From the NCBI GenBank assembly GCA_942491735.1, contig CALOCN010000008.1, forward strand, positions 186,001 to 250,000: a DNA stretch of 64,000 bases. The letters run 5' to 3'. Both the position numbers and the translations under genes were made by a program. Each line of letters starts with the position of its first letter. The stretch's first letter is position 1. The DNA comes from CALOCN01 sp942491735. GTDB taxonomy: Bacteria > Eisenbacteria > RBG-16-71-46 > JABDJR01. Below, one piece after another: positions 1 through 8,763 of the stretch. The notes under the pieces were generated by a model, which worked only from the letters and a program-made list of their open reading frames with translations, ran no database searches and was not told the DNA's origin.

Positions 1-20
1 GAGTCGACGAAGCCCAGGCC

Positions 21-296
21 ATGATAAGCCGTTCCCTCGCCGGAGTGGATATCACCATCCTGGTAACGCCCCCTTCCGGAGATGGATTGTGGACGCTCGA
101 GGGGCGCGCGTGGCGCAACCCTTCCGGCGACGAACCCATCCATGTGGTGCTTGCCCTCGGGGACCACGTAGCCGGTGAGGAAACCGTTGCTCCCGGGGAA
201 CGGTTCCGGTTCCAGGAGCTCCTCACAGGGGCCTGGACCCTGGAGTTCCACCTCGGGGACCGCATCGCCATGCTCCAGGGCCCAGAACCCGCCTGA
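21..296 (+). CDS. Small hypothetical protein upstream of CHAT protein (possibly the 3' end of a longer gene)
   Basis: The 91-residue product is beta-rich and acidic, with no cysteine, signal peptide or membrane segment. I do not recognise the family. The frame stays open to the left edge of the window, so the ATG at 21 may be internal and the gene may be 5'-truncated. Its stop lies 3 bp before the start of the CHAT-TPR gene, which indicates one transcript and possibly translational coupling. By analogy with the second CHAT locus at 33-37 kb, a sigma or anti-sigma gene could lie just outside the window, but that cannot be seen here. Confidence 0.55.
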   Translation: MISRSLAGVDITILVTPPSGDGLWTLEGRAWRNPSGDEPIHVVLALGDHVAGEETVAPGERFRFQELLTGAWTLEFHLGDRIAMLQGPEPA

Positions 297-299
297 GCC

Positions 300-3047
300 A
301 TGGGCGAGACCACCCCGGCCGGCCCCATGAGGACCTGGCTGGACGCCCCCCGGAACGCCCCCCTTCGTGGGTACTGGGGAGAGGGCGACCATGCGGCGGC
401 ATTCCAGGCGTTCTACACCACCCTGCTGACCGAGATCCGGAGGGATCCGCGACAAGCGCTGGCAGCCCTCGACAGGATGTCTGCTTCCGATCGTCGGCGG
501 CTATCGCCGTTCGACCGCGTGCGAACCACCCGGTTGCGCGCGCATGTGCTCAGCGTCAACGGCCGTTTCCCTGAGGCCGCCCGTCACTATGCCCTTGCCT
601 GGAGGGGCTTTGGTCGGATCAAGGCGCGCCACGAACAGGGCATCACCGGGATCGGTTGGGTCACCGTACTCACTCAATTGGGCGACTACCCCGCGGCGAT
701 TGACTTGGCCCGCAAGTCCCGTTCACGACTGGAACGGGCCGACGCCACGCGCAGGGCGCGGCTCGATGCCAACCTCGGCATTCTCTACAAGCTTTCCGGG
801 CGCGTCGTCGAGGCGGCAACCACGCTGAGGGGGGCCCGTAAGCGTCTGTTGCGTCTGGGGCTCGAACCCGACGCCATGCTGGTGACCTACAACCTGGGCC
901 AAACCCTGACCCTCCTGGGGGACGCCCCCCGAGCGCGCCGGGTCCTCGGCCAGGCCCTCGCCTTCTATGAGACCCATCAGGCTACGACCATGGTTCTCTA
1001 TTGCCGGATCAGTCTGGCCGAGGTGGACCTGATCCAGGGGAAGTGGAACGAGGGCGTCGCGGCTCTCGACGACCTGGTGGTCGCCCTGGAGTCGCACGGG
1101 GATCGACGTGCGGCTGCCCACGTCCTGCGCGAGCAGGGAAAGTTCCTTTTTTCCCTGGGTATCCTGGAACGGGCCGAGCGCATGGCCTCCCGATCCCATG
1201 CCGCCTTCTCGGACCTGGGTCTTCAGACCGACACCGCCGAAACAGCCGACCTGCATGGCCGCATCCTGAGCGCCCTGGGACGCTACATGGACGCTCGGGT
1301 CCGGCTGGAGCAGGCGGCCCGCTATTGGACAGACAGCTCCAATCCCCTGGCCCGGCATCGCACCGGGGTGGAACTCGCCCACCTTCTCCTTGAGCACGGC
1401 GAGCCCCATGCGGCGCGGCGCCGCCTCGACGCCTCGCGACGCTACCTCGATCGCCGGGATCGCCACCAGGGCGGAGTGCGTTGCCGCCACCTTCTGGCCC
1501 GCCTCCACCTCGGGAGCGGACGCTGGGGCACCGCACGACGATTGGCCCGGTCCGCCTATGACGATGCAAGACACTACCCGCGTCACCTGGATCGACCCTG
1601 GATCGCCCTCACCCTGGCCAGGGCCTGCCTGGGCCAGCGCCGGCCCACGGACGCGCTGCGGTGGGCGAAGCGTTCGGTGGAACTCATGGAGCGCACCTAC
1701 ATGACCCTGGGGACCCAGGCCATGCGGGGCCAGATCTCGGCCACGCGCGAGACGATCTACGAGGGCGTCGTCGACCTCGCCCTGCAACTTCCCCGGGCCG
1801 ATGCGCACCGCATCGCACTCGACCTTCTGGCCCGTGCCCGATCGCCCCAACTGGTCGAGGACCTGCTGCGTCGGGACCCCGCCCTGGGCGCGGATCTGAG
1901 AGCTTCCATCACGCGCATGCGGGACGAACTTCTCGCCAGCGAAGGGGGCTCCGGGGAAGACACCCGCACCCGCATTCTGGGCGGACGGTCGCGGGATCTC
2001 GACAAGTCGCTGGAACGACTCCTGGCCGCATCCCCATCCATGGTTCGCCAGGCCTGGGCCTCCCGGGGCCTGGATCACTGGGCGCAAACCGTTCGGGGGC
2101 ACTCCGTGGTGTTCTACGACAAGCGGCCCACCGGTTGGGCCGCGTTCGTGCTGGACCCGAACGGGTCGGTGCGTCTGGTCCCGCTGCCCGGGGTCGAAAC
2201 CATGCTGGCCGCCTCGTGGACTTCGCTGCGTATGTTGTTCGAACAGGCGGCAAGCCTGCCCGCCAGGCGGCGGGGCGGCTTCCTCGATGCGACCCTCGAG
2301 GAGTCCCAGGGCGAGTTGGAGTCGCTTCGACGGGTGCTCTGGGACCCGCTTGCCGCCGCCCCGGGCCGGGTGTTCCTGATCCCGGCAGGGTCGCTCTCGG
2401 CCCTTCCCATCGAGAGCCTGGTCGACACACATCCGCGAGGCCGGGATTGGATCGTGTCGCGGTGGCCCCACCCCACCTTGATCTCGCTGAGTGGTGGCGA
2501 ACGGCCGTCGTCCGCACTCCTTCTCCATGACGGTACCGCGGACACACAGCGGGAAGCGGCACAGGTAGCCCGCGTGTTGCGGACCCAGGGCGTGCGTGTG
2601 GAGACCGGTGACCGGCGCGAGTGCCTGGCTTCAGGAACCGGACGACTGGGCGTTTTCCACGTCGCGGCCCACGGTGCGTATCACCGGGAGCGATGGCTTC
2701 TCAACGGGATCCGGCTCAAGGACGGCTGGATGGGATTCGAACAGCTGCGCCCGGCCCGGTTTCGCAATGCCCTGATGGTGTTCGGCAGTTGTGAATCGGG
2801 ACTGGGAAGCGCTGCCGGATCCGGATTCGACGGGTGGCTCACCGCAGGGCTCGGTGCAGGCGCTTCAGAGATGGTGCTTACGCTGTGGAAAGTGGATCAC
2901 GATTCCGCGGCCGCTTTCTCCCGGGGCTTCTACCCCGGATGGTGCAAAGGGTTGGGGGCGCCGGCCGCGGCTGCTGCTGCCCGCGCCGCAATCCGCGCTC
3001 GTCGCCCCCACCCCTTTGCCTGGGCACCGTATCTTGCCGTTGGCTAA
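300..3047 (+). CDS. TPR-CHAT caspase-like protein
   Basis: The product has 915 residues. Residues from about 30 to 560 form an array of helical TPR-like repeats rich in Ala, Leu and Arg. The C-terminal third, from about 600, is a CHAT domain, a clan CD caspase-like peptidase fold. The expected catalytic dyad is present: His791 in a VAAHGAY motif and Cys831 in a FGSCESG motif, so the domain looks competent. There is no signal peptide, so a cytoplasmic location is likely. The ATG lies 3 bp after the preceding small ORF. A subtilase lipoprotein gene converges from the right with only 5 bp between stops. CHAT-TPR proteins usually act as proteases or signalling scaffolds, but the substrate here is unknown. 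Confidence 0.85.
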   Translation: MGETTPAGPMRTWLDAPRNAPLRGYWGEGDHAAAFQAFYTTLLTEIRRDPRQALAALDRMSASDRRRLSPFDRVRTTRLRAHVLSVNGRFPEAARHYALAWRGFGRIKARHEQGITGIGWVTVLTQLGDYPAAIDLARKSRSRLERADATRRARLDANLGILYKLSGRVVEAATTLRGARKRLLRLGLEPDAMLVTYNLGQTLTLLGDAPRARRVLGQALAFYETHQATTMVLYCRISLAEVDLIQGKWNEGVAALDDLVVALESHGDRRAAAHVLREQGKFLFSLGILERAERMASRSHAAFSDLGLQTDTAETADLHGRILSALGRYMDARVRLEQAARYWTDSSNPLARHRTGVELAHLLLEHGEPHAARRRLDASRRYLDRRDRHQGGVRCRHLLARLHLGSGRWGTARRLARSAYDDARHYPRHLDRPWIALTLARACLGQRRPTDALRWAKRSVELMERTYMTLGTQAMRGQISATRETIYEGVVDLALQLPRADAHRIALDLLARARSPQLVEDLLRRDPALGADLRASITRMRDELLASEGGSGEDTRTRILGGRSRDLDKSLERLLAASPSMVRQAWASRGLDHWAQTVRGHSVVFYDKRPTGWAAFVLDPNGSVRLVPLPGVETMLAASWTSLRMLFEQAASLPARRRGGFLDATLEESQGELESLRRVLWDPLAAAPGRVFLIPAGSLSALPIESLVDTHPRGRDWIVSRWPHPTLISLSGGERPSSALLLHDGTADTQREAAQVARVLRTQGVRVETGDRRECLASGTGRLGVFHVAAHGAYHRERWLLNGIRLKDGWMGFEQLRPARFRNALMVFGSCESGLGSAAGSGFDGWLTAGLGAGASEMVLTLWKVDHDSAAAFSRGFYPGWCKGLGAPAAAAAARAAIRARRPHPFAWAPYLAVG

Positions 3048-3052
3048 GCCTG

Positions 3053-4339
3053 CTAGGGAGTCGCCCCGACGGCGGACACGAGATCGATGATTCCGAAAGT
3101 CACCGAACCGGACGGAGTGACCGGCGTGGTCGTGAACTGGAGTCGTTTGACGGGGTCTTCATATCCAGCCGACTTGACCAGCGCCACGGCCGCGGAAACC
3201 ACCGCGGCGGCCGTCGATGTCCCGTGGGCGTAGGCCAACTGGGTACCGCCCGGCGAGGCGCCGGGGTAGGCTGCGATGACCTGCTCACCCAGCGCGGCCA
3301 GGCTCAGCAACGACCCGTCCAGCGCCGAGAAATTGGCCATGGTTCCGTCACAGTACTTGGCGGCGGCCACCCCCAGGACACTGGGCAACGTCGCGGGGTA
3401 GGTAGCACTGCCCCCCGCGGTGTTGCCTCCCGCGGCAACGACCACGGCGCCGTCGCCAACAAGCTGATTGGCGTAGTAGGCGATCACGTCGTGGGACGTG
3501 TCCAGGCGGAAGCTGAGATTCACCACGTCAGGGTGGATCTTGCGCGCCGCCTTGAGCGCCACCGCGATCTGATAGGCGGTGCCTGCCCCATCGTCGTTGA
3601 GGGCCGCGAAGGGATAGATCTTGGCGTCCGGTGCAACCCGGGCGAAGATGCCGGCCATGAAGGTTCCGTGACCAAAGCCTTCGTCCACTTGGCCGTCCCC
3701 GTCATCGTCGTCCCCGTTCGGACTGCTCTCATGGGGAGAGTTCAGGAACGGGTTGTACGCCGTCGTCATGATCTTGCCGACAAGGTCCGCATGGTAGCGA
3801 TCCGCGCCGGTGTCGATCAGGACGATCTTCATCCCCGCGCCGGTTGCCACCTGGTGGACGGCATCCAGGTTCATGCAGAGAAGGCGATCCTCCACATGGT
3901 GCCCGGGAGTGATCGGGGTGATGGGTTGCACGATATCGATCGACTCGTTCTCCTGGATGTTCACCCCGCCCGTCTCCACGAACCCCACCATGATGTTGAT
4001 GATGTCCGACCCATCATAGATGGTGTTCGGTCCCATGAGGGACAATCGGGCGTCCAGAGCCAGGGCCTGGAGGTCCGAGGAGGTCGCAGACACGAGGGCC
4101 ACGTCCTCCACGAGATCGATCAGGTTGAGTGCATAGTCATCGACGAGGCTCTGCAGTTGGTTCTGCATGCTGACGATCACGTACTCGATCTCAGGCTCGG
4201 CCTGGGGAGGACCACCGCCCCCCTTCTGGATGCCGAGCGCGGGACGAGCAAGCTCCGTGTTGTCTCCGGAGCACGCCACGAGCGGGAGCGCCAGGATGGA
4301 CGCGAGTACTCCCATGGGGAGTCGGTTTCGAAGTCTCAT
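3053..4339 (-). CDS. Subtilisin-like S8 serine protease, lipoprotein
   Basis: The 428-residue product begins with a lipoprotein signal ending in LVAC (Cys23), so the mature protein is lipidated and probably faces the periplasm. The subtilase triad is complete: Asp176 in IDTGAD, His224 in GHGT and Ser375 in HGTSTAA, with Asn306 in GGNT as the oxyanion residue. An Asp/Gly-rich insert at about 205-220 could bind calcium. Residues 45-150 form a prodomain-like region that I cannot assign. A GAGG Shine-Dalgarno lies about 8 bp upstream of the ATG. The gene converges with the CHAT-TPR gene with a 5 bp gap. The function is protein degradation or processing outside the cytoplasm, substrate unknown. 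Confidence 0.9.
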   Translation of the reverse strand: MRLRNRLPMGVLASILALPLVACSGDNTELARPALGIQKGGGGPPQAEPEIEYVIVSMQNQLQSLVDDYALNLIDLVEDVALVSATSSDLQALALDARLSLMGPNTIYDGSDIINIMVGFVETGGVNIQENESIDIVQPITPITPGHHVEDRLLCMNLDAVHQVATGAGMKIVLIDTGADRYHADLVGKIMTTAYNPFLNSPHESSPNGDDDDGDGQVDEGFGHGTFMAGIFARVAPDAKIYPFAALNDDGAGTAYQIAVALKAARKIHPDVVNLSFRLDTSHDVIAYYANQLVGDGAVVVAAGGNTAGGSATYPATLPSVLGVAAAKYCDGTMANFSALDGSLLSLAALGEQVIAAYPGASPGGTQLAYAHGTSTAAAVVSAAVALVKSAGYEDPVKRLQFTTTPVTPSGSVTFGIIDLVSAVGATP

Positions 4340-4618
4340 GTTGATGCCTCATAGCCCAGGTTGGTTGAGGGATGGCCGGTTCTGGACGGGAGTCCACACC
4401 GCAAATCCCGGTCTGTACCGATCGGAAGAATGGGGTCTTCCGCGGCTCTGTCCGCAAGGGACGACCTTGAGGGAGGCAAGTGGCGTCGTGGCGGCACGGA
4501 TGGCTCGGTAGATACCGAGGGTCTGATATCAGAAGTCTATAGGCAATCCTCACCAATTCAAGGTGACCGGATCGGTTTTCTTTCTCTGCCATGTCGCCTG
4601 CAACGATCTTGCAAAACC

Positions 4619-4647
4619 ATGACATCCGGCCCCTTTTGCTCTATTCT
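4619..4647 (+). promoter_or_regulatory. Candidate promoter giving a near-leaderless mRNA
   Basis: ATGACA (4619-4624) and TATTCT (4642-4647) are separated by exactly 17 bp. A start point 7 bp downstream would fall at about 4654, two bases before the ATG at 4656. No Shine-Dalgarno is present, which fits leaderless translation. The rest of the 316 bp between 4340 and 4655 holds no ORF or strong hairpin that I can see. Confidence 0.5.
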
Positions 4648-4655
4648 CCGGCGCC

Positions 4656-5651
4656 ATGACACGAAATCTGCTGATCGTTGCCCTGCTGGTCGTGGTCGGG
4701 ATCGGGGTCTGGTTCGTCCTGGACCGCCGGGATCCGGGTACCCGCTTCTTTGACGACGTCCCCTACCGTGCCCTCTACGAGGAGGCGCTGCTCCCGGTGA
4801 CCCCGGAGCAGCACGGCGAGGCCTGGCCCGACGATGACGCCCTCGCCGCCCTGCGCTCCGAGTGGCATGCCATGGGCACCCGGGACTCCACCGTCCTGGA
4901 AGAACTCGCGCGGGATTGGTACTACCCGGCCGGCCAGAACCCGCTGCGACTCACCAACGCAAGCCAAACGCCCACCGGGCGCGGCCTTGGGTTCCGGGAT
5001 CGACTTGCCCTGGGCCAGCAGCTACGGGAGCACCCGCGCTGGCGCGTGGGGACGGCCCGTTTCTACCCCGCACTGAGCCTCGTGCTATCGGGCACCGAGA
5101 AAAGCATCCTGGCCCTGTTGGCCGGGAGCCCCGGAGAACCGCTCACGACCGCGCAGATCGCCGCCGCCCTCAAGCTTCCGGAGGCGGCCATCGCCACCAT
5201 CCTGACCGACCTCGCCGCGGTGGCCTGGGTGACCGCAGTAGGCGAAGAGGGCGTCATGGCCTGGGAACTCACCGATCCCGCGATCGCGGAGGGGGGCGCC
5301 CTGGAGTACGTGACCTACACTCCCGCCCAGGGTCGAGCCCTGGATCTGGTATCCCTCGAGGCTGCACTCACCCGCATGGGCGCCGACAAACTCCAGGGAT
5401 CCCTCACCCTGTCCGGGCCCTGCTCGGCCACCGGCCAACCGGTGAGCATGAAGCTGGTCGGGGGCAAGTTGCGCAGCGGACGACCCGGGAATGCATGGGC
5501 CGCCGTGGTCACGCCTCCCGGCAATTCGGCCGGGCTCTTCCATTCGGAAGCCGCGTTCGTGGCATGGAAAGCGGAACATCCCCGAGCCAACGTCGGCGTT
5601 TCCGGCTCTCTCGTCGAGGTCTACCGGACGCTCACCACCGCGAGCCCCTAG
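4656..5651 (+). CDS. Membrane-anchored alkylmercury lyase (MerB)-like protein lacking catalytic cysteines
   Basis: The 331-residue product has one N-terminal membrane segment (about 4-22), a central winged-helix-like region (about 143-205) and a C-terminal MerB-like domain. The stretch around Cys256 (GPCSATGQPVS) closely matches the MerB HCAATGAPVS motif that holds the structural Cys117, and the FHSEAAFVAWKAEHP tail matches the family. The catalytic Asp99 has an equivalent in Asp230 (RALD). However, MerB Cys96 is replaced by Arg227 and the Cys159 region has no cysteine, so C-Hg bond cleavage is unlikely. No mer genes are nearby. It may be a redeployed MerB fold. Confidence 0.7.
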   Translation: MTRNLLIVALLVVVGIGVWFVLDRRDPGTRFFDDVPYRALYEEALLPVTPEQHGEAWPDDDALAALRSEWHAMGTRDSTVLEELARDWYYPAGQNPLRLTNASQTPTGRGLGFRDRLALGQQLREHPRWRVGTARFYPALSLVLSGTEKSILALLAGSPGEPLTTAQIAAALKLPEAAIATILTDLAAVAWVTAVGEEGVMAWELTDPAIAEGGALEYVTYTPAQGRALDLVSLEAALTRMGADKLQGSLTLSGPCSATGQPVSMKLVGGKLRSGRPGNAWAAVVTPPGNSAGLFHSEAAFVAWKAEHPRANVGVSGSLVEVYRTLTTASP

Positions 5652-6142
5652 CTCCGGCACGGTTGGGGCAGGCTTCCCCCCCGCTGGTTGATTCCAACCG
5701 GCAGGTCAACACCTTGCTGCACTTGATCTTGCGGCCCACTCCGGGGCGGATTCGCGGCCAGAGTGGGATTTCTTACCGTGGGAACCCCCGACCCGGTTCA
5801 TCACGGCCTCGGCCGGCCTGTTCCCGCGCGGCGATCCAACCTGTTGATCAGGAGACGGTTACGCCCGCGACCGTGGCCGGGCCCCGGTTTGGCACATCTC
5901 CTGCGTATACAGGTGACCGACCCCCGAGGGGTTGCGGAAGAACCGGCGGAGCGGATGCGGAGCCAACCTCCCAGTCCCAATCCTCCTCCTCGCTACGGAA
6001 ACGCGTTCGGTTCGTCCTCTTCCGCACTCCCGGTGGGGATCCGTTTCGGCGGCCGGTCCGAGAATACGTTCCCAACGTGTTCCCTGATAGCGCCCCTGAG
6101 ATCCCAAGGATCGGTCGCCGATTTCTCGTGCAGCGGGGCCCA
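5652..6142 (+). other. Long non-coding stretch ending in a plus-strand terminator
   Basis: About 490 bp contain no convincing ORF. A hairpin (GCTGGTTG...CAACCGGC) occurs near 5683-5702, and a CAGGAGA/TCTCCTG pair lies near 5850-5902. Because a strong rho-independent terminator on the plus strand follows, the stretch is either an unusually long 3' UTR of the MerB-like gene or a separate small RNA gene. I found no match to tmRNA, RNase P RNA, SRP RNA or 6S RNA signatures. Confidence 0.4.
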
Positions 6143-6184
6143 AGAGGCTCGGGAGACCTCCTCCTCCCGGGCCTCTTTTTTTTT
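6143..6184 (+). terminator. Rho-independent terminator
   Basis: A 13-bp stem (6143-6155 with 6164-6176, one G-U pair) with an 8-nt loop runs directly into nine T residues (6176-6184). The T-run makes it plus-strand specific. It cannot terminate the minus-strand exonuclease gene in the normal way, since that strand has A residues before the hairpin and no T-run after it. Confidence 0.85.
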
Positions 6185-6200
6185 GCGGAGTGGGGTGGGG

Positions 6201-7127
6201 CTAGAAGAGCGATCCCTGCTTGGATCCGCCGGTGCGTTCGGTGCTTTCGGTGCTTTCGTCCGGGGCGATCCTCCGCGCCCGGTTGCCGGACATGGGCTCG
6301 CATTCCATGATCCAGTCCAGCCGGAAGTCCACTTCCTCGTTGCGACCGTGACACTTGCCCCGCACGTTCATCCCCTTGATCCACCGCGGGGTGACCACGG
6401 TGGTGGATCGTCCGCTTCCGCCCTTGGCGTAGCAGAGTTCCACGTCGTGCTCCCCCTCGATCGCCGCCCGGATCACCCCGACGATGTTCTGGAAGCTGTT
6501 CTCTTCGCCTCGGCCCGGCCCGTCCAGCGAGAACTGGTAGGACGCGTGGTATCCGGGTACGCGTGACAGGTCATCCTGGCCGCGCTTGTGGTACTCCCCG
6601 AGATAGTGCATGAGCACCTTGGCCGCCATGAGGGCGTCGTCGAGAGCCCGGTGGGCATGGGCTCCCTCGATACCCAGCCGGTTGGCGAGGATCCCCAGGG
6701 TGTAGGGACCGCTGTCATCCTGGGCCCGGGCCAGTTCCAGGGTATCCATCACCGGGTTGCCGAGCTGCACGCGGCCCATGCGCACCAACTTGTACTGGAG
6801 GAACCCCATATCGAACTCGGCGTTATGGGCCACGATCACCGCGCCCTGGAGCAACGCCAGGAACTCGTCGATGACCTCTTCCATCCGTGGTTCCGCGGCC
6901 AGCATCTCGGCCGAGATGCCGCTGACCTGGGCCGCGGCGGGGTCCATGGCGCGGCCGGGGTTCACCAACCGACCGAACTTCGCCTTGAACTTGCCGTTTT
7001 CCACCCGCACCAGTCCGATTTCGCAGATCTCGTCCCCGACGGCCGGATAGAGCCCGGTCGTCTCGAAATCGATCACGGCAAACGGCACGGAGAGAAGCGG
7101 ATTCGGGAGTCCGCTGAAGAGATCCAT
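6201..7127 (-). CDS. DEDDh 3'-5' exonuclease (DNA polymerase III epsilon-like)
   Basis: The 308-residue product has the DEDDh core: VIDFETTG (first Asp and Glu), HNAEFDMGFL (third acidic residue) and AHRALDDA (the His and final Asp). This is the proofreading-type exonuclease fold, acting on single-stranded DNA or RNA 3' ends with two metal ions. About 110 extra residues follow the exonuclease domain and resemble no domain I can name. The open frame extends upstream to 7271, but the extension is low-complexity and runs into the queD promoter region, so I chose the ATG at 7127, which sits just before the first catalytic strand. It lies divergent from queD. A role in repair is more likely than replication, since polIII-alpha is not nearby. 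Confidence 0.85.
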   Translation of the reverse strand: MDLFSGLPNPLLSVPFAVIDFETTGLYPAVGDEICEIGLVRVENGKFKAKFGRLVNPGRAMDPAAAQVSGISAEMLAAEPRMEEVIDEFLALLQGAVIVAHNAEFDMGFLQYKLVRMGRVQLGNPVMDTLELARAQDDSGPYTLGILANRLGIEGAHAHRALDDALMAAKVLMHYLGEYHKRGQDDLSRVPGYHASYQFSLDGPGRGEENSFQNIVGVIRAAIEGEHDVELCYAKGGSGRSTTVVTPRWIKGMNVRGKCHGRNEEVDFRLDWIMECEPMSGNRARRIAPDESTESTERTGGSKQGSLF

Positions 7128-7285
7128 GGGAAGTCGGCGGTTCCTTTCCGGACGGGGTGAACTGCGTTCTATCTTAGAGGACGCCCATGGTGGTTGGAAG
7201 GGCCATGGCATCCGTGGTGCGGTTTCTCCATGGTACACTTGCTCGCCGCGCAGCGATGAATCCCTGTCCACCCAACGGAATAGCC

Positions 7286-7666
7286 ATGTACACGATTCGC
7301 AAGTCCGTCACGTTTTCCGCGGCGCACGCGTTGCGCAACTACGACGGCAAGTGCTCCCGCAACCATGGTCACGACTACCGGGTCGAGTTGATCATCAGCG
7401 CCAGGGAACTCGACCACCGGGACCTGCTCATCGACTACTACGACGTGGACGCCTTGCTGGATCCGCTGCTGGAGAGGGTGGATCACCGCAACCTCAACGA
7501 GATCCCCCCGTTCGACAAGGTGAACCCCTCCGCCGAGGCGATCGCGGCGTGGTTCTTTCGCGAGCTGAAGGACCCGGTCTCCAGAGCGTCGAACGGGCGA
7601 GCCCATCTGGCGGCGGTAACCCTGTGGGAAACCCCCGACGCCTCGGCCACCTATACGGAGGAATGA
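7286..7666 (+). CDS. queD: 6-carboxy-5,6,7,8-tetrahydropterin synthase QueD
   Basis: The 126-residue product belongs to the 6-pyruvoyl-tetrahydropterin synthase fold. Zinc ligands are visible as His14 (SAAHAL) and His27/His29 (NHGHD), with the catalytic Cys23 (GKCSRNHGH). The CxxxHxH spacing is that of QueD, which converts dihydroneopterin triphosphate to carboxytetrahydropterin in the queuosine precursor pathway. QueE, the next enzyme, is encoded at 13989 in this window. The longer frame from 7187 overlaps a possible TACACT -10 element at 7234-7239, so the internal ATG at 7286 is preferred. Its stop overlaps the next gene's ATG by 1 bp, so it leads an operon with an RND efflux system. Confidence 0.92.
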   Translation: MYTIRKSVTFSAAHALRNYDGKCSRNHGHDYRVELIISARELDHRDLLIDYYDVDALLDPLLERVDHRNLNEIPPFDKVNPSAEAIAAWFFRELKDPVSRASNGRAHLAAVTLWETPDASATYTEE

Positions 7667-8763
7667 TGTCCCCGCTGCGAGCCCTCTGCGCACTCTCCCT
7701 GGTCGCCCTGATCGGGTGCGGAGACGAGTCCGGGCCGGAGTCGGCCTCCCCCGGTGACACCGATTCCGGCCCGGCCCCCGTTCCCGTCGCCCTCCACACC
7801 CTGGAATCCGGCCGAGCCCAGGCCGTGGTCAAGGCCTGGGGAACCGTAGCCCCCCTGCGGGAGGCCAGCATCCTCGCCGAGGTCACCGGCACCGTGGCCC
7901 GGGTGAACGCGGGACTGGGCGAGCTGGTGACCGAGGGCCACGTGCTGCTCGAGATCGACCCCGCGCTGTACCGCGCCCGGCTTCGGGAAGCCGAGTCCCT
8001 GGAAGAGAGCGCCGAGATTGGCCGGCGCAAGGCCAAGAAGGATCTGGAACGGGCCGAGGGATTGTTCGATCGGGGCACCCTCTCCGACAGTGAGCTTGAA
8101 GGATCCCGCAGCCGGGCCGCCGAGGCCGCCGCGGCCCTGTGGCGAGCCAAGGCCGCCGTGGAGGATGCCCGCAAACGTCTGGCCAGCGCGGTCCTCAAGG
8201 CCCCCTTCACCGGTCGGGTCGGGTCCCGCCCACCGGATCCGGGCAGTACGGTCAACCTGGGAGCGCCGCTGGTCACCCTGGTCGACATCGAGCGGGTACG
8301 GGTCACCGCCGCGGTTTCCGAACAGGACCTTCCCCGTATCCGGCTGGGGGATGCGGCCGGGTTGCGGGTGCAGGGCATTCCCCGCTCGGGGTTCGAAGGA
8401 CGGGTTACGGCAATCGGTCCGGTGGCGGACCCGGAGACGCGACAGTACCCGGTCGAGATCACGGTGGAGAATCCCGATGCCGTGCTCAAGGGGGGCATGG
8501 TGGCCCGGGTGGAGGTGGTGTACGAGGTCTACGAGAACACTCCGCTCCTGCCGCTCGACGCCCTCGTGGAGACCGACCAGGGATCCATCTTCTATGTGGT
8601 GGACGGCAACGTCGCCCAGCAGCGCATCGCCCGGGTGGGGCCGCGCGTCGGTGACCGGGTCGCCCTCCTGGAGGGGGCCGCGGCGGGCGAACGCGTGGTG
8701 GTGCTGGGGCAGACCCGTCTGGGTGACGGGAGCCCGGTGACCGTGGACAAGGAAGTCCCGTGA
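7666..8763 (+). CDS. RND efflux periplasmic adaptor (membrane fusion) lipoprotein
   Basis: The 365-residue product starts with a lipoprotein signal whose lipobox ends LIGC (Cys18). It then shows the standard adaptor layout: a barrel-sandwich half, an alpha-helical hairpin (about 95-170, rich in Glu, Arg and Ala), the second lipoyl half (LKAPFTGRVG) and a beta-barrel and membrane-proximal domain. It should bridge the inner-membrane RND pump to an outer-membrane channel. A GGAGGAA Shine-Dalgarno (7657-7663) sits too close to the ATG at 7663 and is better placed for the one at 7666, which overlaps the queD stop as TGATG. The pump gene follows with overlapping stop and start. Confidence 0.9.
   Translation: MSPLRALCALSLVALIGCGDESGPESASPGDTDSGPAPVPVALHTLESGRAQAVVKAWGTVAPLREASILAEVTGTVARVNAGLGELVTEGHVLLEIDPALYRARLREAESLEESAEIGRRKAKKDLERAEGLFDRGTLSDSELEGSRSRAAEAAAALWRAKAAVEDARKRLASAVLKAPFTGRVGSRPPDPGSTVNLGAPLVTLVDIERVRVTAAVSEQDLPRIRLGDAAGLRVQGIPRSGFEGRVTAIGPVADPETRQYPVEITVENPDAVLKGGMVARVEVVYEVYENTPLLPLDALVETDQGSIFYVVDGNVAQQRIARVGPRVGDRVALLEGAAAGERVVVLGQTRLGDGSPVTVDKEVP

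Noticed and set aside
723..2528. 601-residue ORF on the minus strand opposite the first CHAT gene
   Set aside because: It has no recognisable domain, is rich in Gly, Pro, Gln and His as expected for a GC-rich antisense frame, and lies wholly inside a gene with catalytic motifs in frame.
6080..6125. CTGAGA sequence suggestive of a TPP riboswitch
   Set aside because: The conserved downstream parts of the TPP aptamer (GAACCTGAT and the GCGNAGGGA end) are absent, and the only downstream gene is on the opposite strand.
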